Positions 35,631 to 43,465 of a stretch of 64,000 nucleotides of DNA are shown piece by piece. The DNA comes from Rhodobiaceae bacterium. GTDB lineage: Bacteria; Pseudomonadota; Alphaproteobacteria; Rhizobiales; TMED25. Each line of letters opens with the position of its first letter. Position 1 is the first letter of the stretch. The DNA is taken from NCBI GenBank assembly GCA_018651345.1, contig JABIEF010000073.1, forward strand, positions 1 through 64,000. The letters run 5' to 3'. The notes under the pieces are model-generated. The model ran no database searches. It had not been told where the DNA came from and saw only the letters and a list, made by a program, of their open reading frames with translations. The translations under genes and the position numbers were made by a program.

Positions 35631-37293
35631 TGGTCAACTCCGGAAAATACTTAATAATAGAAAGCAGAGGATTTGGAGCTGCTTGCCCCAATCCGCATAT
35701 AGACGCTTCACTCATAACACTAGCTAAATCATTTAATAATTCTATATCCCATACTTGTTTTTTCATTAAATTTAAGGCTTTTTCTGTCCCAACGCGACAA
35801 GGGGTACATTGACCACAACTCTCGTGCTCAAAGAAATCCATCAAATTTATTGCTATATCCTTTATATTATCAGCATCTGATAATATAACCACTGCATGGG
35901 ATCCTACAAAACACCCATATTTAGATAAATTATTAAAATCCAAAGGGATATCCGCCAAACGAGATGGAAGGATGCCCCCTGAAGCACCACCTGGAAGATA
36001 TCCTGTAAATTCATGATCTTCCAATATGCCACCCGAATATTCGTCAATTAATTGATTAGCAGTTACACCTGCAGGTACTATTTTAATACCAGGATTTCTT
36101 ACTCTACCGGAAACAGAATAAGTTCTTAAACCCTTAGAACCATTGATACCTTTATTCGCAAACCATTCGGATCCATTTTTCAATATCATAGGTATCCAAT
36201 ATAATGTTTCAACATTATTAACTAAAGTTGGCTTGCCGAAGATCCCAACATCAGCAACATATGGTGGTCTATGCCTAGGAAATCCTTTTTTGCCTTCAAT
36301 AGATTCAATCATTGCAGACTCTTCACCGCAGACGTAAGATCCAGCTCCACGTTTAATTTCTATTTCTATATTCTTATTAATTCCGCTTTTTTCAAGCTCC
36401 TTTATCTCATTCTTTAATATCTGTAATGCCGCTGGATATTCATCTCTTATGTATATGTATATTTTCTCAGCTTTAACAGTCCAAGCAGCTATCAACATTC
36501 CCTCTATGAATGAGCATGGATTATTCTCAAGATAATATTTATCCTTAAATGTTCCAGGCTCTCCTTCATCGGCATTAACGGCCAAATATTTTGGTCCATC
36601 TTTTTTTAATAAAATTTCCCACTTAACTCCCGTTGGGAATCCAGCTCCACCTAATCCTCTAAGATTAGCATCTTTTAAAATAGATATTATCTGCTCATCT
36701 GTAATTGTGCCATTTAAACAATTTTGGAACACAGTATACCCTGAATCTTTTACATATGCAGCGTGGTTTATATAATTAGGAATTACAAGTTTATAGTTAT
36801 CGTTATTAATATGTGCGTTAACTTTTTCTTGCGTTGCTGATTCGATGTGCAGTTTATTAACCTCACAAACAGGGGCTTTGTCACACCTGCCCATGCATGG
36901 AGCCTTTACCACTCTATAACCAGAAGCAGATGATTCCTTTAAATCATTATATAGATTTTCGCTATCAAACATATGGCACGTTACAGAATTACAAACTCTA
37001 ATAGTCTGAACAGTCAACCTGTCATCTAAATCAGAAATAATATCAAAATGAGCATAAAATGATGCAACTTCTAATGTTTCAGCCATTGGTATGCGTAACA
37101 AATCAGCTAGTGCATGCAAATTACCATAAGTAACGCAATGAAACTCATCTTGAATTAAGTGAAGATACTCTATTAAGTCCTCCCTCTTATATACAGACAA
37201 CCCTAGAAAATTCGATAACTCTTCTCTCTCAGAATCCTTTAGTAGCCGACCTTTTGTATAACCTTTTTTAGGTTTATCTTTATCGCGCATCAT
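35623..37293 (-). CDS. fdsB: Formate dehydrogenase FdsG-FdsB fusion (NADH-binding subunit)
   Basis: A 556-residue fusion of a NuoE-like and a NuoF-like subunit. Residues 1-155 form the thioredoxin-like [2Fe-2S] FdsG part (CNSVTC, then CMGRCDKAPVC). Residues 160-556 form FdsB with the FMN/NADH region (RGLGGAGFPTGVKWE, ADEGEPGTFKD, GAGSYVCGEESAMIES) and the [4Fe-4S] motif CGQCTPCRVGTEK near the C-terminus. In many bacteria fdsG and fdsB are separate genes, so fusion is notable though not unique. It passes electrons from FdsA to NAD+. It begins 66 bp after fhs and its 3' end overlaps the proposed fdsA start by 8 nt. Confidence 0.92.
   Translation of the reverse strand: MMRDKDKPKKGYTKGRLLKDSEREELSNFLGLSVYKREDLIEYLHLIQDEFHCVTYGNLHALADLLRIPMAETLEVASFYAHFDIISDLDDRLTVQTIRVCNSVTCHMFDSENLYNDLKESSASGYRVVKAPCMGRCDKAPVCEVNKLHIESATQEKVNAHINNDNYKLVIPNYINHAAYVKDSGYTVFQNCLNGTITDEQIISILKDANLRGLGGAGFPTGVKWEILLKKDGPKYLAVNADEGEPGTFKDKYYLENNPCSFIEGMLIAAWTVKAEKIYIYIRDEYPAALQILKNEIKELEKSGINKNIEIEIKRGAGSYVCGEESAMIESIEGKKGFPRHRPPYVADVGIFGKPTLVNNVETLYWIPMILKNGSEWFANKGINGSKGLRTYSVSGRVRNPGIKIVPAGVTANQLIDEYSGGILEDHEFTGYLPGGASGGILPSRLADIPLDFNNLSKYGCFVGSHAVVILSDADNIKDIAINLMDFFEHESCGQCTPCRVGTEKALNLMKKQVWDIELLNDLASVMSEASICGLGQAAPNPLLSIIKYFPELTNQ
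35628..35641 (-). promoter_or_regulatory. Shine-Dalgarno GGAG 7 nt before the ATC start of fdsA
   Basis: On the minus strand GGAG occupies 35641-35638 and ATC 35630-35628, separated by 7 nt. The ATC overlaps the final codons of the FdsGB gene (stop TAA at 35625-35623), as expected for coupled translation. No ATG, GTG or TTG occurs in frame between the upstream TGA and 35546. Confidence 0.6.
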
Positions 37294-37359
37294 ATTTTAC
37301 ATACTTTTTTTGATTAAAATTATATAAGGTCAATATAAATCTTATAAACTAAAATTTAA

Positions 37360-39036
37360 TTAAAACAAACCTTCTATATTTCCAGATATATCTAATTTTA
37401 TAGATTCTGCTGCAGGCTTTCTTGGAAGACCAGGCATTGTCATTATGTCACCAGCAATAGCAACTATGAAACCTGCTCCAGCCGATAGCCTGACATCTTT
37501 TATTTCGATTTTATGCCCAATAGGTGCATTTTTTAATTTTGGATCTGTAGAAAAAGAGTATTGTGTCTTAGCCATACATATAGGGAAATGACCATAACCC
37601 AAATTCTCCCAGTCTTTTAGTTGATTGATAACTCTTGCTGAGAGAAAAACTTCAGAAGCTCTATATATATCTGCAGTTATCTTTTTAATTTTATCTACTA
37701 ACAACATATCATTATCATAAAGTAAATTAAAGTTTGAAGTGTCTTCGTCACAAATTCTAACAACTTCCTTTGCTAAGACCTCTATGCCCTCGCTTCCATC
37801 AGACCAGTGAGATGCAACAATAACCTTGCAATCAAAATCTTTTAATCTCTTTGACACAATGTCTAATTCCGAATCTGAATCTTTAGTAAACTTATTAATA
37901 GACACAACCACCTCTACACCAAATTTTTTCATATTATCAATATGCTGGATTAAATTATCGCATCCCCTTTCTACAGCTCCAACATTCTCTGCCCCTAAAT
38001 CATTTACTGTTACGCCACCATGCATTTTTAATGCTCTAATCGTCGCAACAATAACAACTGCAGATGGTTGGACTCCCATACTCCTACACTTAATATCAAA
38101 GAATTTCTCAGCCCCTAAATCAGCTCCAAAGCCAGCTTCAGTAACAACATAATCTGCCATCTTTAATGCCGTATCTGTAGCAATTACAGAATTACAACCA
38201 TGGGCTATATTTGCAAAAGGACCACCATGTACAAAGGCTGGGTTATTTTCTAGAGTTTGTACAATATTAGGCATAAAAGCATCCTTCAATAAAACTGCCA
38301 TTGCATCATTCGCTTTTAATTGCCTTGCAGTTATAGGTTTTTTATCCCTTGTGTAAGCTACAACTATATTTCCTAACCTTTCGGTTAAATCTTCCAGATC
38401 ATTTGCTAGGCAGAATATAGCCATAACCTCTGAAGCAACCGTTATGTCAAATCCATCGTTTCTAGAAAATCCATTCGAGACACCCCCCAGAGAAGAAACT
38501 ATTTCTCTAAGAGCTCTATCGTTCATATCAACAACTCTCCTAATCACAACACGTCTTGAATCTATGTTTAAATCGTTCCCCCAATATATGTGATTGTCGA
38601 CCATAGCGCACAACAAATTATGAGCTACTCCAATTGCGTGAAAATCTCCGGTAAAATGCAAATTGATATCTTCCATTGGAATAACTTGCGCTTTACCTCC
38701 TCCGGCTGCACCGCCTTTCATGCCAAAACATGGACCAAGAGAAGGTTCTCTGATGCATATAAGCGCTTTTTTCCCTATTTTATTTAATCCGTCCCCTAAA
38801 CCAACGGTTGTTGTAGTTTTTCCTTCACCTGCAGGAGTCGGTGTAATAGCGGTAACTAAAATAAGTTTACCTTTTTTATTATCCTTAATTTTTTTAATAA
38901 AATCTTCTGATATCTTTGCTTTATATTTTCCATATAAAGACAACATATCAGATTGTATTCCAATATTACTTGCTACCTCTGTAATAGGTTTTATATCGGC
39001 TTCTCTTGCTATCTCTATATCTGTTTTAACTACCAT
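37360..39036 (-). CDS. fhs: Formate--tetrahydrofolate ligase
   Basis: A 558-residue enzyme that joins formate to tetrahydrofolate with ATP, giving 10-formyl-THF. The ATP-binding loop [15 protein letters not shown] (about 65-79), the [21 protein letters not shown] region (in two parts, about 94-114) and [17 protein letters not shown] are standard. Length matches the family. It stands between the 10-formyl-THF hydrolase gene (24 bp upstream) and fdsGB (66 bp downstream), so formate can either enter the folate pool or be oxidised. Cytosolic. Assignment is firm. Confidence 0.96.
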   Translation of the reverse strand: MVVKTDIEIAREADIKPITEVASNIGIQSDMLSLYGKYKAKISEDFIKKIKDNKKGKLILVTAITPTPAGEGKTTTTVGLGDGLNKIGKKALICIREPSLGPCFGMKGGAAGGGKAQVIPMEDINLHFTGDFHAIGVAHNLLCAMVDNHIYWGNDLNIDSRRVVIRRVVDMNDRALREIVSSLGGVSNGFSRNDGFDITVASEVMAIFCLANDLEDLTERLGNIVVAYTRDKKPITARQLKANDAMAVLLKDAFMPNIVQTLENNPAFVHGGPFANIAHGCNSVIATDTALKMADYVVTEAGFGADLGAEKFFDIKCRSMGVQPSAVVIVATIRALKMHGGVTVNDLGAENVGAVERGCDNLIQHIDNMKKFGVEVVVSINKFTKDSDSELDIVSKRLKDFDCKVIVASHWSDGSEGIEVLAKEVVRICDEDTSNFNLLYDNDMLLVDKIKKITADIYRASEVFLSARVINQLKDWENLGYGHFPICMAKTQYSFSTDPKLKNAPIGHKIEIKDVRLSAGAGFIVAIAGDIMTMPGLPRKPAAESIKLDISGNIEGLF

Positions 39037-39060
39037 TTAATTTCTTTCGTATTTATATTA

Positions 39061-39969
39061 TTATTCAAATTTATCGCCAATTTTTATTTTATTATCTTTA
39101 ATATAATCATTAGCAGATATTTTCTCTTTATTTACCCTTAATTTTTTTATTAGTATAGAATTTTGACCTGTAGCAACTACAAAACCATCATTATTTACAT
39201 TGACTATCTCTCCGCTATTCCCAGTCAAATCTGAATGAGCAGCATCGTAGACTTTTACTTCAACACCATTTAATGTGGTCCATGCACCAGGTTGAGGGTT
39301 ACTTGCCCTTATTTGATTATATATTGAGTGAGCAGAATTATTCCAATCTATTTTTGATTCAGGCCTGCCAAACCACGATTCATAGCTTCCACTTTGTTTT
39401 TCCTGGTATAATTTTGGTGCAATACCAGTTTCAATCAATTCAATCGATTCTGCAATAGCCTCAACGCCTAGTGGAAATAACTTATTAAAATATAACGACC
39501 CTAAAGTATCATCCGAACTAATATCACAATATTTTTGTAGCAAAATAGGGCCTGTATCTAGCCCATCATCTGGCCAAAATATCGTTATTCCAGTTTTTTT
39601 CTCACCATTATATATCGGCCAATTAATTGACGAAGGTCCTTTATGCATTGGCAATATGGAAGGATGGTATTGAATCGTGCCATATGTTGGTTCATCTAAT
39701 ACGGCCTTTGGAACCATTAATAAAACATAAGCCATTATGCATAAGTCTGCTTCAAATGATTTTATCTTCTCTAATGCCTCTGGAGTTTTCCAACTTGAAG
39801 GTTGGTAAACTGGCAAATCCTTCTCTCTTGCCAGCTCCACAAGAGGGTCAATTTTTGTATTTTCCTTATCTGGTGCCGAGCATACTGCAACAATATCTTT
39901 ATTATTTTCTAATAAATTCTCTAACACCGCTTTGCCAAAAGCTTGTTGCCCATGTAAAATAATTTTCAT
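39061..39969 (-). CDS. Stand-alone 10-formyltetrahydrofolate hydrolase-like formyltransferase
   Basis: A 302-residue formyltransferase-fold protein that most resembles the hydrolase domain of 10-formyl-THF dehydrogenase (ALDH1L1) without the aldehyde dehydrogenase part. The catalytic pair is His102 in TIQYHPSILP and Asp138 in WPDDGLDTG; the adjacent position is Tyr (YHPS), as in that dehydrogenase, not the NxH of methionyl-tRNA formyltransferase. A C-terminal OB-like domain (about 205-300) is present. It would release formate from 10-formyl-THF or transfer formyl groups. Located between frc and fhs in the C1 operon. Fmt is the less likely alternative because of context and motif. Confidence 0.8.
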   Translation of the reverse strand: MKIILHGQQAFGKAVLENLLENNKDIVAVCSAPDKENTKIDPLVELAREKDLPVYQPSSWKTPEALEKIKSFEADLCIMAYVLLMVPKAVLDEPTYGTIQYHPSILPMHKGPSSINWPIYNGEKKTGITIFWPDDGLDTGPILLQKYCDISSDDTLGSLYFNKLFPLGVEAIAESIELIETGIAPKLYQEKQSGSYESWFGRPESKIDWNNSAHSIYNQIRASNPQPGAWTTLNGVEVKVYDAAHSDLTGNSGEIVNVNNDGFVVATGQNSILIKKLRVNKEKISANDYIKDNKIKIGDKFE

Positions 39970-39979
39970 AAAAACCTAC

Positions 39980-41236
39980 TTATTTATCGCCCAATGCACC
40001 GGAAGATTGTATTAAATTTATTTTATCCTCATTATAACCAAGAAGGTCTTGTAATATTTCAATGTTGTGCTCACCAAGCAACGGAGACCTTTCAACGTCA
40101 ACAGGGGATTCGGATAATTTAATTGGACAACCAACTGATAAATATTTTCCTCTTTCTGGATGATCTATTTCGACAATAGTTCCAGTATCACGCAAAGATT
40201 GATCTTCAGAAATTTCTTTCATAGACAAAATTGGTCCGCATGGAATACCTTCTGGATCACATAATTCAGTAACCTCATACTTCGTTTTTGTTTTTGTCCA
40301 ATCTTCTATGGTTTCAAAAATTTCAGTCAATTTATCTAATCTTGAAGCTGGCGTGCTATAACCTTTGTCATTTACCCATTCTAGTTTATTGATTAATTTA
40401 CATATCTTTTCCCAAACTGGGGCTTGAGTTATAAAATAAACATATGAATTAGGATCATTTTCCCAACCCTTACATTTTAAAATCCAACCCGGTTGACCGC
40501 CTCCAGAATCGTTTCCAGCGCGAGGAGTTGAAGTACCGAATGGGATTCCTTTTCCATATTGACTGTATTCTGTTAAAGGCCCTTTTTCCAATCGTTGTTG
40601 GTCCCTTAATTTGACACGACAAAGATTAATTACGCCATCCTGCATAGAAGCCGAAACCTTCTGTCCTTTTTTAGTCTTCTCCCGCTGAAATAATGCGGTA
40701 ACAATTCCTAACGCAAGGTGCAAACCTGTTCCAGAATCACCAATTTGTGCTCCAGTAACTAGAGGTGGCCCATCTAAGAATCCAGTTGTTGCAGCAGCTC
40801 CACCAGTACATTGAGCTATATTTTCATAAACTTTACAATCCTCGTAAGGTCCTGGCCCAAATCCCTTTATTGAAGCAACAATAATCTTATCATTAAGTTT
40901 TTGTATATACTCCCAAGGGAAGCCCATTCTATCAAGAGCTCCTGGCGAAAAATTTTCAACCATAACATCAGATTTTGCAATAAGATCTTCTAATACCTTC
41001 TTGCCCTCGGCTGTTTTTGTGTTAAGAGTAATAGATTTTTTATTGTGATTTAACATAGTAAAATACAAGGAATCCACGTTATCAATGTCTCTTAACTGAC
41101 TTCGTGTTGCATCTCCGATTCCTGGCCGCTCTAATTTTATGACATCAGCACCAAACCAAGCTAGCAATTGTGTGCAAGTAGGTCCTGACTGTACGTGAGT
41201 AAAGTCTAATATTTTTATACCCTGCAAAGCTTTCAT
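39980..41236 (-). CDS. frc: Formyl-CoA transferase-like family III CoA transferase
   Basis: A 418-residue family III CoA transferase closely matching Frc of oxalate-degrading bacteria in recognisable blocks: [18 protein letters not shown] at the N-terminus, [47 protein letters not shown], and RDQQRLEKG. The catalytic Asp is Asp167 in [14 protein letters not shown]. The glycine loop reads SGGGQPG at 244-250, against GGGGQPG in characterised Frc, so one loop glycine is Ser. Frc moves CoA from formyl-CoA to an acid such as oxalate, freeing formate. It is 11 bp upstream of the hydrolase gene and 21 bp after the ThDP enzyme. Substrate assignment is by homology and context. Confidence 0.88.
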   Translation of the reverse strand: MKALQGIKILDFTHVQSGPTCTQLLAWFGADVIKLERPGIGDATRSQLRDIDNVDSLYFTMLNHNKKSITLNTKTAEGKKVLEDLIAKSDVMVENFSPGALDRMGFPWEYIQKLNDKIIVASIKGFGPGPYEDCKVYENIAQCTGGAAATTGFLDGPPLVTGAQIGDSGTGLHLALGIVTALFQREKTKKGQKVSASMQDGVINLCRVKLRDQQRLEKGPLTEYSQYGKGIPFGTSTPRAGNDSGGGQPGWILKCKGWENDPNSYVYFITQAPVWEKICKLINKLEWVNDKGYSTPASRLDKLTEIFETIEDWTKTKTKYEVTELCDPEGIPCGPILSMKEISEDQSLRDTGTIVEIDHPERGKYLSVGCPIKLSESPVDVERSPLLGEHNIEILQDLLGYNEDKINLIQSSGALGDK

Positions 41237-41257
41237 TTCTAATTACTTTCGTTAATA

Positions 41258-42985
41258 TTATTTATACATTGTTTGTGATTTTGTTCCAGGAGCGTATTCA
41301 TTAGGATCAACCCATATATTAACAACAACAGATTTGTTTTGTTTCTTTACAAAATTTCTCGCCATTATTAAAGCGTCTGCTATCTTATCAGATTCTGTAA
41401 CGTCTATTCCAAATCCACCCCAAATATTTGGAAATACAGAAAAATCCATATCGCCTAATTTATTAGCAATATTTCCTCTTTGTTGGCCGTATTTTGATAG
41501 CTGTCCATATCTAATTTGATTCATAGATGAATTATTTCCTATTACGGCAATGTAAGGAGCACCAAATCTATCTGCTGTCTCCATATCGAAAGCTGTCATA
41601 CCAAAGGATCCATCGCCATAATAACAAAGAACTTCTTTATGAGGATCTGCTAATTTTGCAGAAATGGCAAATCCTGTACCAACACCTAAGCTTCCTAAAG
41701 CACCAGGATCCATCCATTGTCCTGGACCTTTAGGTCTAACTGCTTGAGCAGAGATAGTAACAACATCTCCGCCATCACCAATAAATATAGTATCTTCATT
41801 CAAAAAATTATTAATCTCATAAGCTACTCGATAAGGATGAATAGGACTATTGTTAGATGTAAATAAAGGCAATAATTTTTCATACTTAACTTTTTCAAGA
41901 TCTCTGAGCTTACCTATCCACTCAGATCGTTTCTTTTTAATCTCAGTGCTGATACCATCTGGCAATAAACGGCTAATTTGTTCCAAAACAGTTCCAGGAT
42001 GACCTAAAATACCAATATCGATATCTCTATTCTTTCCTAAGGTCCCATAATTCTGATCGATCTGAATTAACTTAACGTTATCTGATATCCTTTTACCGTA
42101 TCCCATTCTAAAATCAAACGGTGTACCAACTATGATTATTACATCAGCTTCCTTAAATGCATCTGATCTCGTTCTATCGAAACAATATTGATCGTTATTA
42201 TCAATCATGCCCCTACTGGCGCCGTTAGCATAGGATGGTATCATTGCTTTTGTTATAAATTCTATAGCCTCATTATGGCTCCTTGAGCTCCAAACTTGTT
42301 GCCCAAACAAGATTGCTGGCCTTTCAGCTGCTGATAATATTTCAGCAACTTTTATAATGTCCTGAGGATCACCAGAATTTTTAATTGAGGCTCTGTATGA
42401 GCCAGGATTTGGAATAACAACCGATTCCATAGGTACTTCTTTATCCAGGACATCACGAGGAATTTCTAGATAAGACGGACCATAGGATCCGTTAAAACAT
42501 TCTCTTGCTGCCATCGCAACCATATCAGCAATTCTTTCTGTTGACATCACGGTAGATGCAAATTTTGTTATAGGCTTTGCAATATCAACATGGGGTAAGT
42601 CTTGAAGGCCGCCCATCTTCCATTGGCTAAGAGCACTTTGTCCTCCAATATGCAAAACAGGACTCTCGGACCTGAAAGCAGTCGCTATTCCAGTTATTGC
42701 ATTTGTAAAACCTGGACCTGCAGTTGTAACGACGCATCCTAGCTTTCCAGTTTGCCTTGCGTATCCATCAGCAGCATGTGCTGCAGTTTGCTCATGCCTA
42801 ACATCAATTATTCTTATTCCCTCATCAATACATCCATCATATATATCTATAATATGTCCACCACATAGCGTAAAAATAGTATCGACACCTTCATTTTTTA
42901 GCGCTTTAGCAACTAAATGTCCTCCTGAAATCATAGAGCCGTCAGTTGTTTTTTTCTTTAATATATCTTTAGTGCTAATGCCCAT
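41258..42985 (-). CDS. ThDP-dependent enzyme, oxalyl-CoA decarboxylase / 2-hydroxyacyl-CoA lyase-like
   Basis: A 575-residue thiamine-diphosphate enzyme of the acetolactate synthase/oxalyl-CoA decarboxylase superfamily. The cofactor-activating Glu65 lies in VRHEQTAAHAADGYARQTG, the central FAD/ADP-type domain covers about 190-340, and the ThDP motif begins GDGSFGMTAFDMETA with NN about 25 residues later. The GSSERE-like segment of oxalyl-CoA decarboxylases is replaced by GGQSALSQW, so it is not a standard Oxc. Adjacent frc, formate dehydrogenase and fhs suggest formyl-CoA as product. A separate acetolactate synthase role is unlikely, as no small subunit is present. The ATG at 42985 is preferred over a TTG two codons upstream. 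Confidence 0.75.
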   Translation of the reverse strand: MGISTKDILKKKTTDGSMISGGHLVAKALKNEGVDTIFTLCGGHIIDIYDGCIDEGIRIIDVRHEQTAAHAADGYARQTGKLGCVVTTAGPGFTNAITGIATAFRSESPVLHIGGQSALSQWKMGGLQDLPHVDIAKPITKFASTVMSTERIADMVAMAARECFNGSYGPSYLEIPRDVLDKEVPMESVVIPNPGSYRASIKNSGDPQDIIKVAEILSAAERPAILFGQQVWSSRSHNEAIEFITKAMIPSYANGASRGMIDNNDQYCFDRTRSDAFKEADVIIIVGTPFDFRMGYGKRISDNVKLIQIDQNYGTLGKNRDIDIGILGHPGTVLEQISRLLPDGISTEIKKKRSEWIGKLRDLEKVKYEKLLPLFTSNNSPIHPYRVAYEINNFLNEDTIFIGDGGDVVTISAQAVRPKGPGQWMDPGALGSLGVGTGFAISAKLADPHKEVLCYYGDGSFGMTAFDMETADRFGAPYIAVIGNNSSMNQIRYGQLSKYGQQRGNIANKLGDMDFSVFPNIWGGFGIDVTESDKIADALIMARNFVKKQNKSVVVNIWVDPNEYAPGTKSQTMYK

Positions 42986-43031
42986 GTTCAAGATCCAATA
43001 CTATTAAATATTTTGATACAAATATGATGAA

Positions 43032-43346
43032 TTATTTTATAGGAGAGAAATTAGTTCCAACCATTATCTTATCTTCTTGAGCGGTAATCATACCAGCAAT
43101 CTTTTGCCTATAAACAGCCCATTCAGGATCCGCATCTCTTTTTTCTCTAAGATTTTCAAACTCTTCCATATTTTTATATTGCCATATATGAACAACCTGA
43201 TTCAACTGCCCTACCTTACTAATTAGGTATGCAACCAATTGTAGTCCATGTTTTTGTGCAACTGGATTAGCAACAGTTTCGAATATTTCAACATATGCAT
43301 TCATTTTACCCGGTTGTATTGTATACGTTCTGTGGTCGAATATCAT
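43032..43346 (-). CDS. NIPSNAP family protein
   Basis: A 104-residue ferredoxin-like-fold protein (dimeric alpha-beta barrel type) of the NIPSNAP family. It starts IFDHRTYTIQPGKMNAYVEIFE and contains QVVHIWQYKNMEEFENLREKR and a C-terminal EDKIMVG. No catalytic residue is established for the family. An AAGGAG ribosome-binding site (43359-43354) precedes the ATG. It is the first gene of the eight-gene C1 operon, followed by the ThDP enzyme after 46 bp, so it may be an accessory or substrate-binding protein there. Confidence 0.8.
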   Translation of the reverse strand: MIFDHRTYTIQPGKMNAYVEIFETVANPVAQKHGLQLVAYLISKVGQLNQVVHIWQYKNMEEFENLREKRDADPEWAVYRQKIAGMITAQEDKIMVGTNFSPIK

Positions 43347-43465
43347 TTTTCTACTCCTTGTTTAAGAATTTATTATAATAGTATTAAAACCAATATAAAA
43401 GTTTTTTATATAAGTAAAATTTATTATAGGATATTCTATCTTTATTTAGGGAGATATACACAGAA
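43347..43465. promoter_or_regulatory. Divergent promoter region of the C1 operon and monooxygenase operon
   Basis: This 119-bp AT-rich gap lies between NIPSNAP (minus) and the flavin monooxygenase (plus). On the minus strand TATAAT at 43377-43372 is a candidate -10 and AAGGAG the ribosome-binding site. On the plus strand GGGAG precedes the monooxygenase ATG by about 12 nt. A shared regulator is possible; I see no clear operator. Confidence 0.4.
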
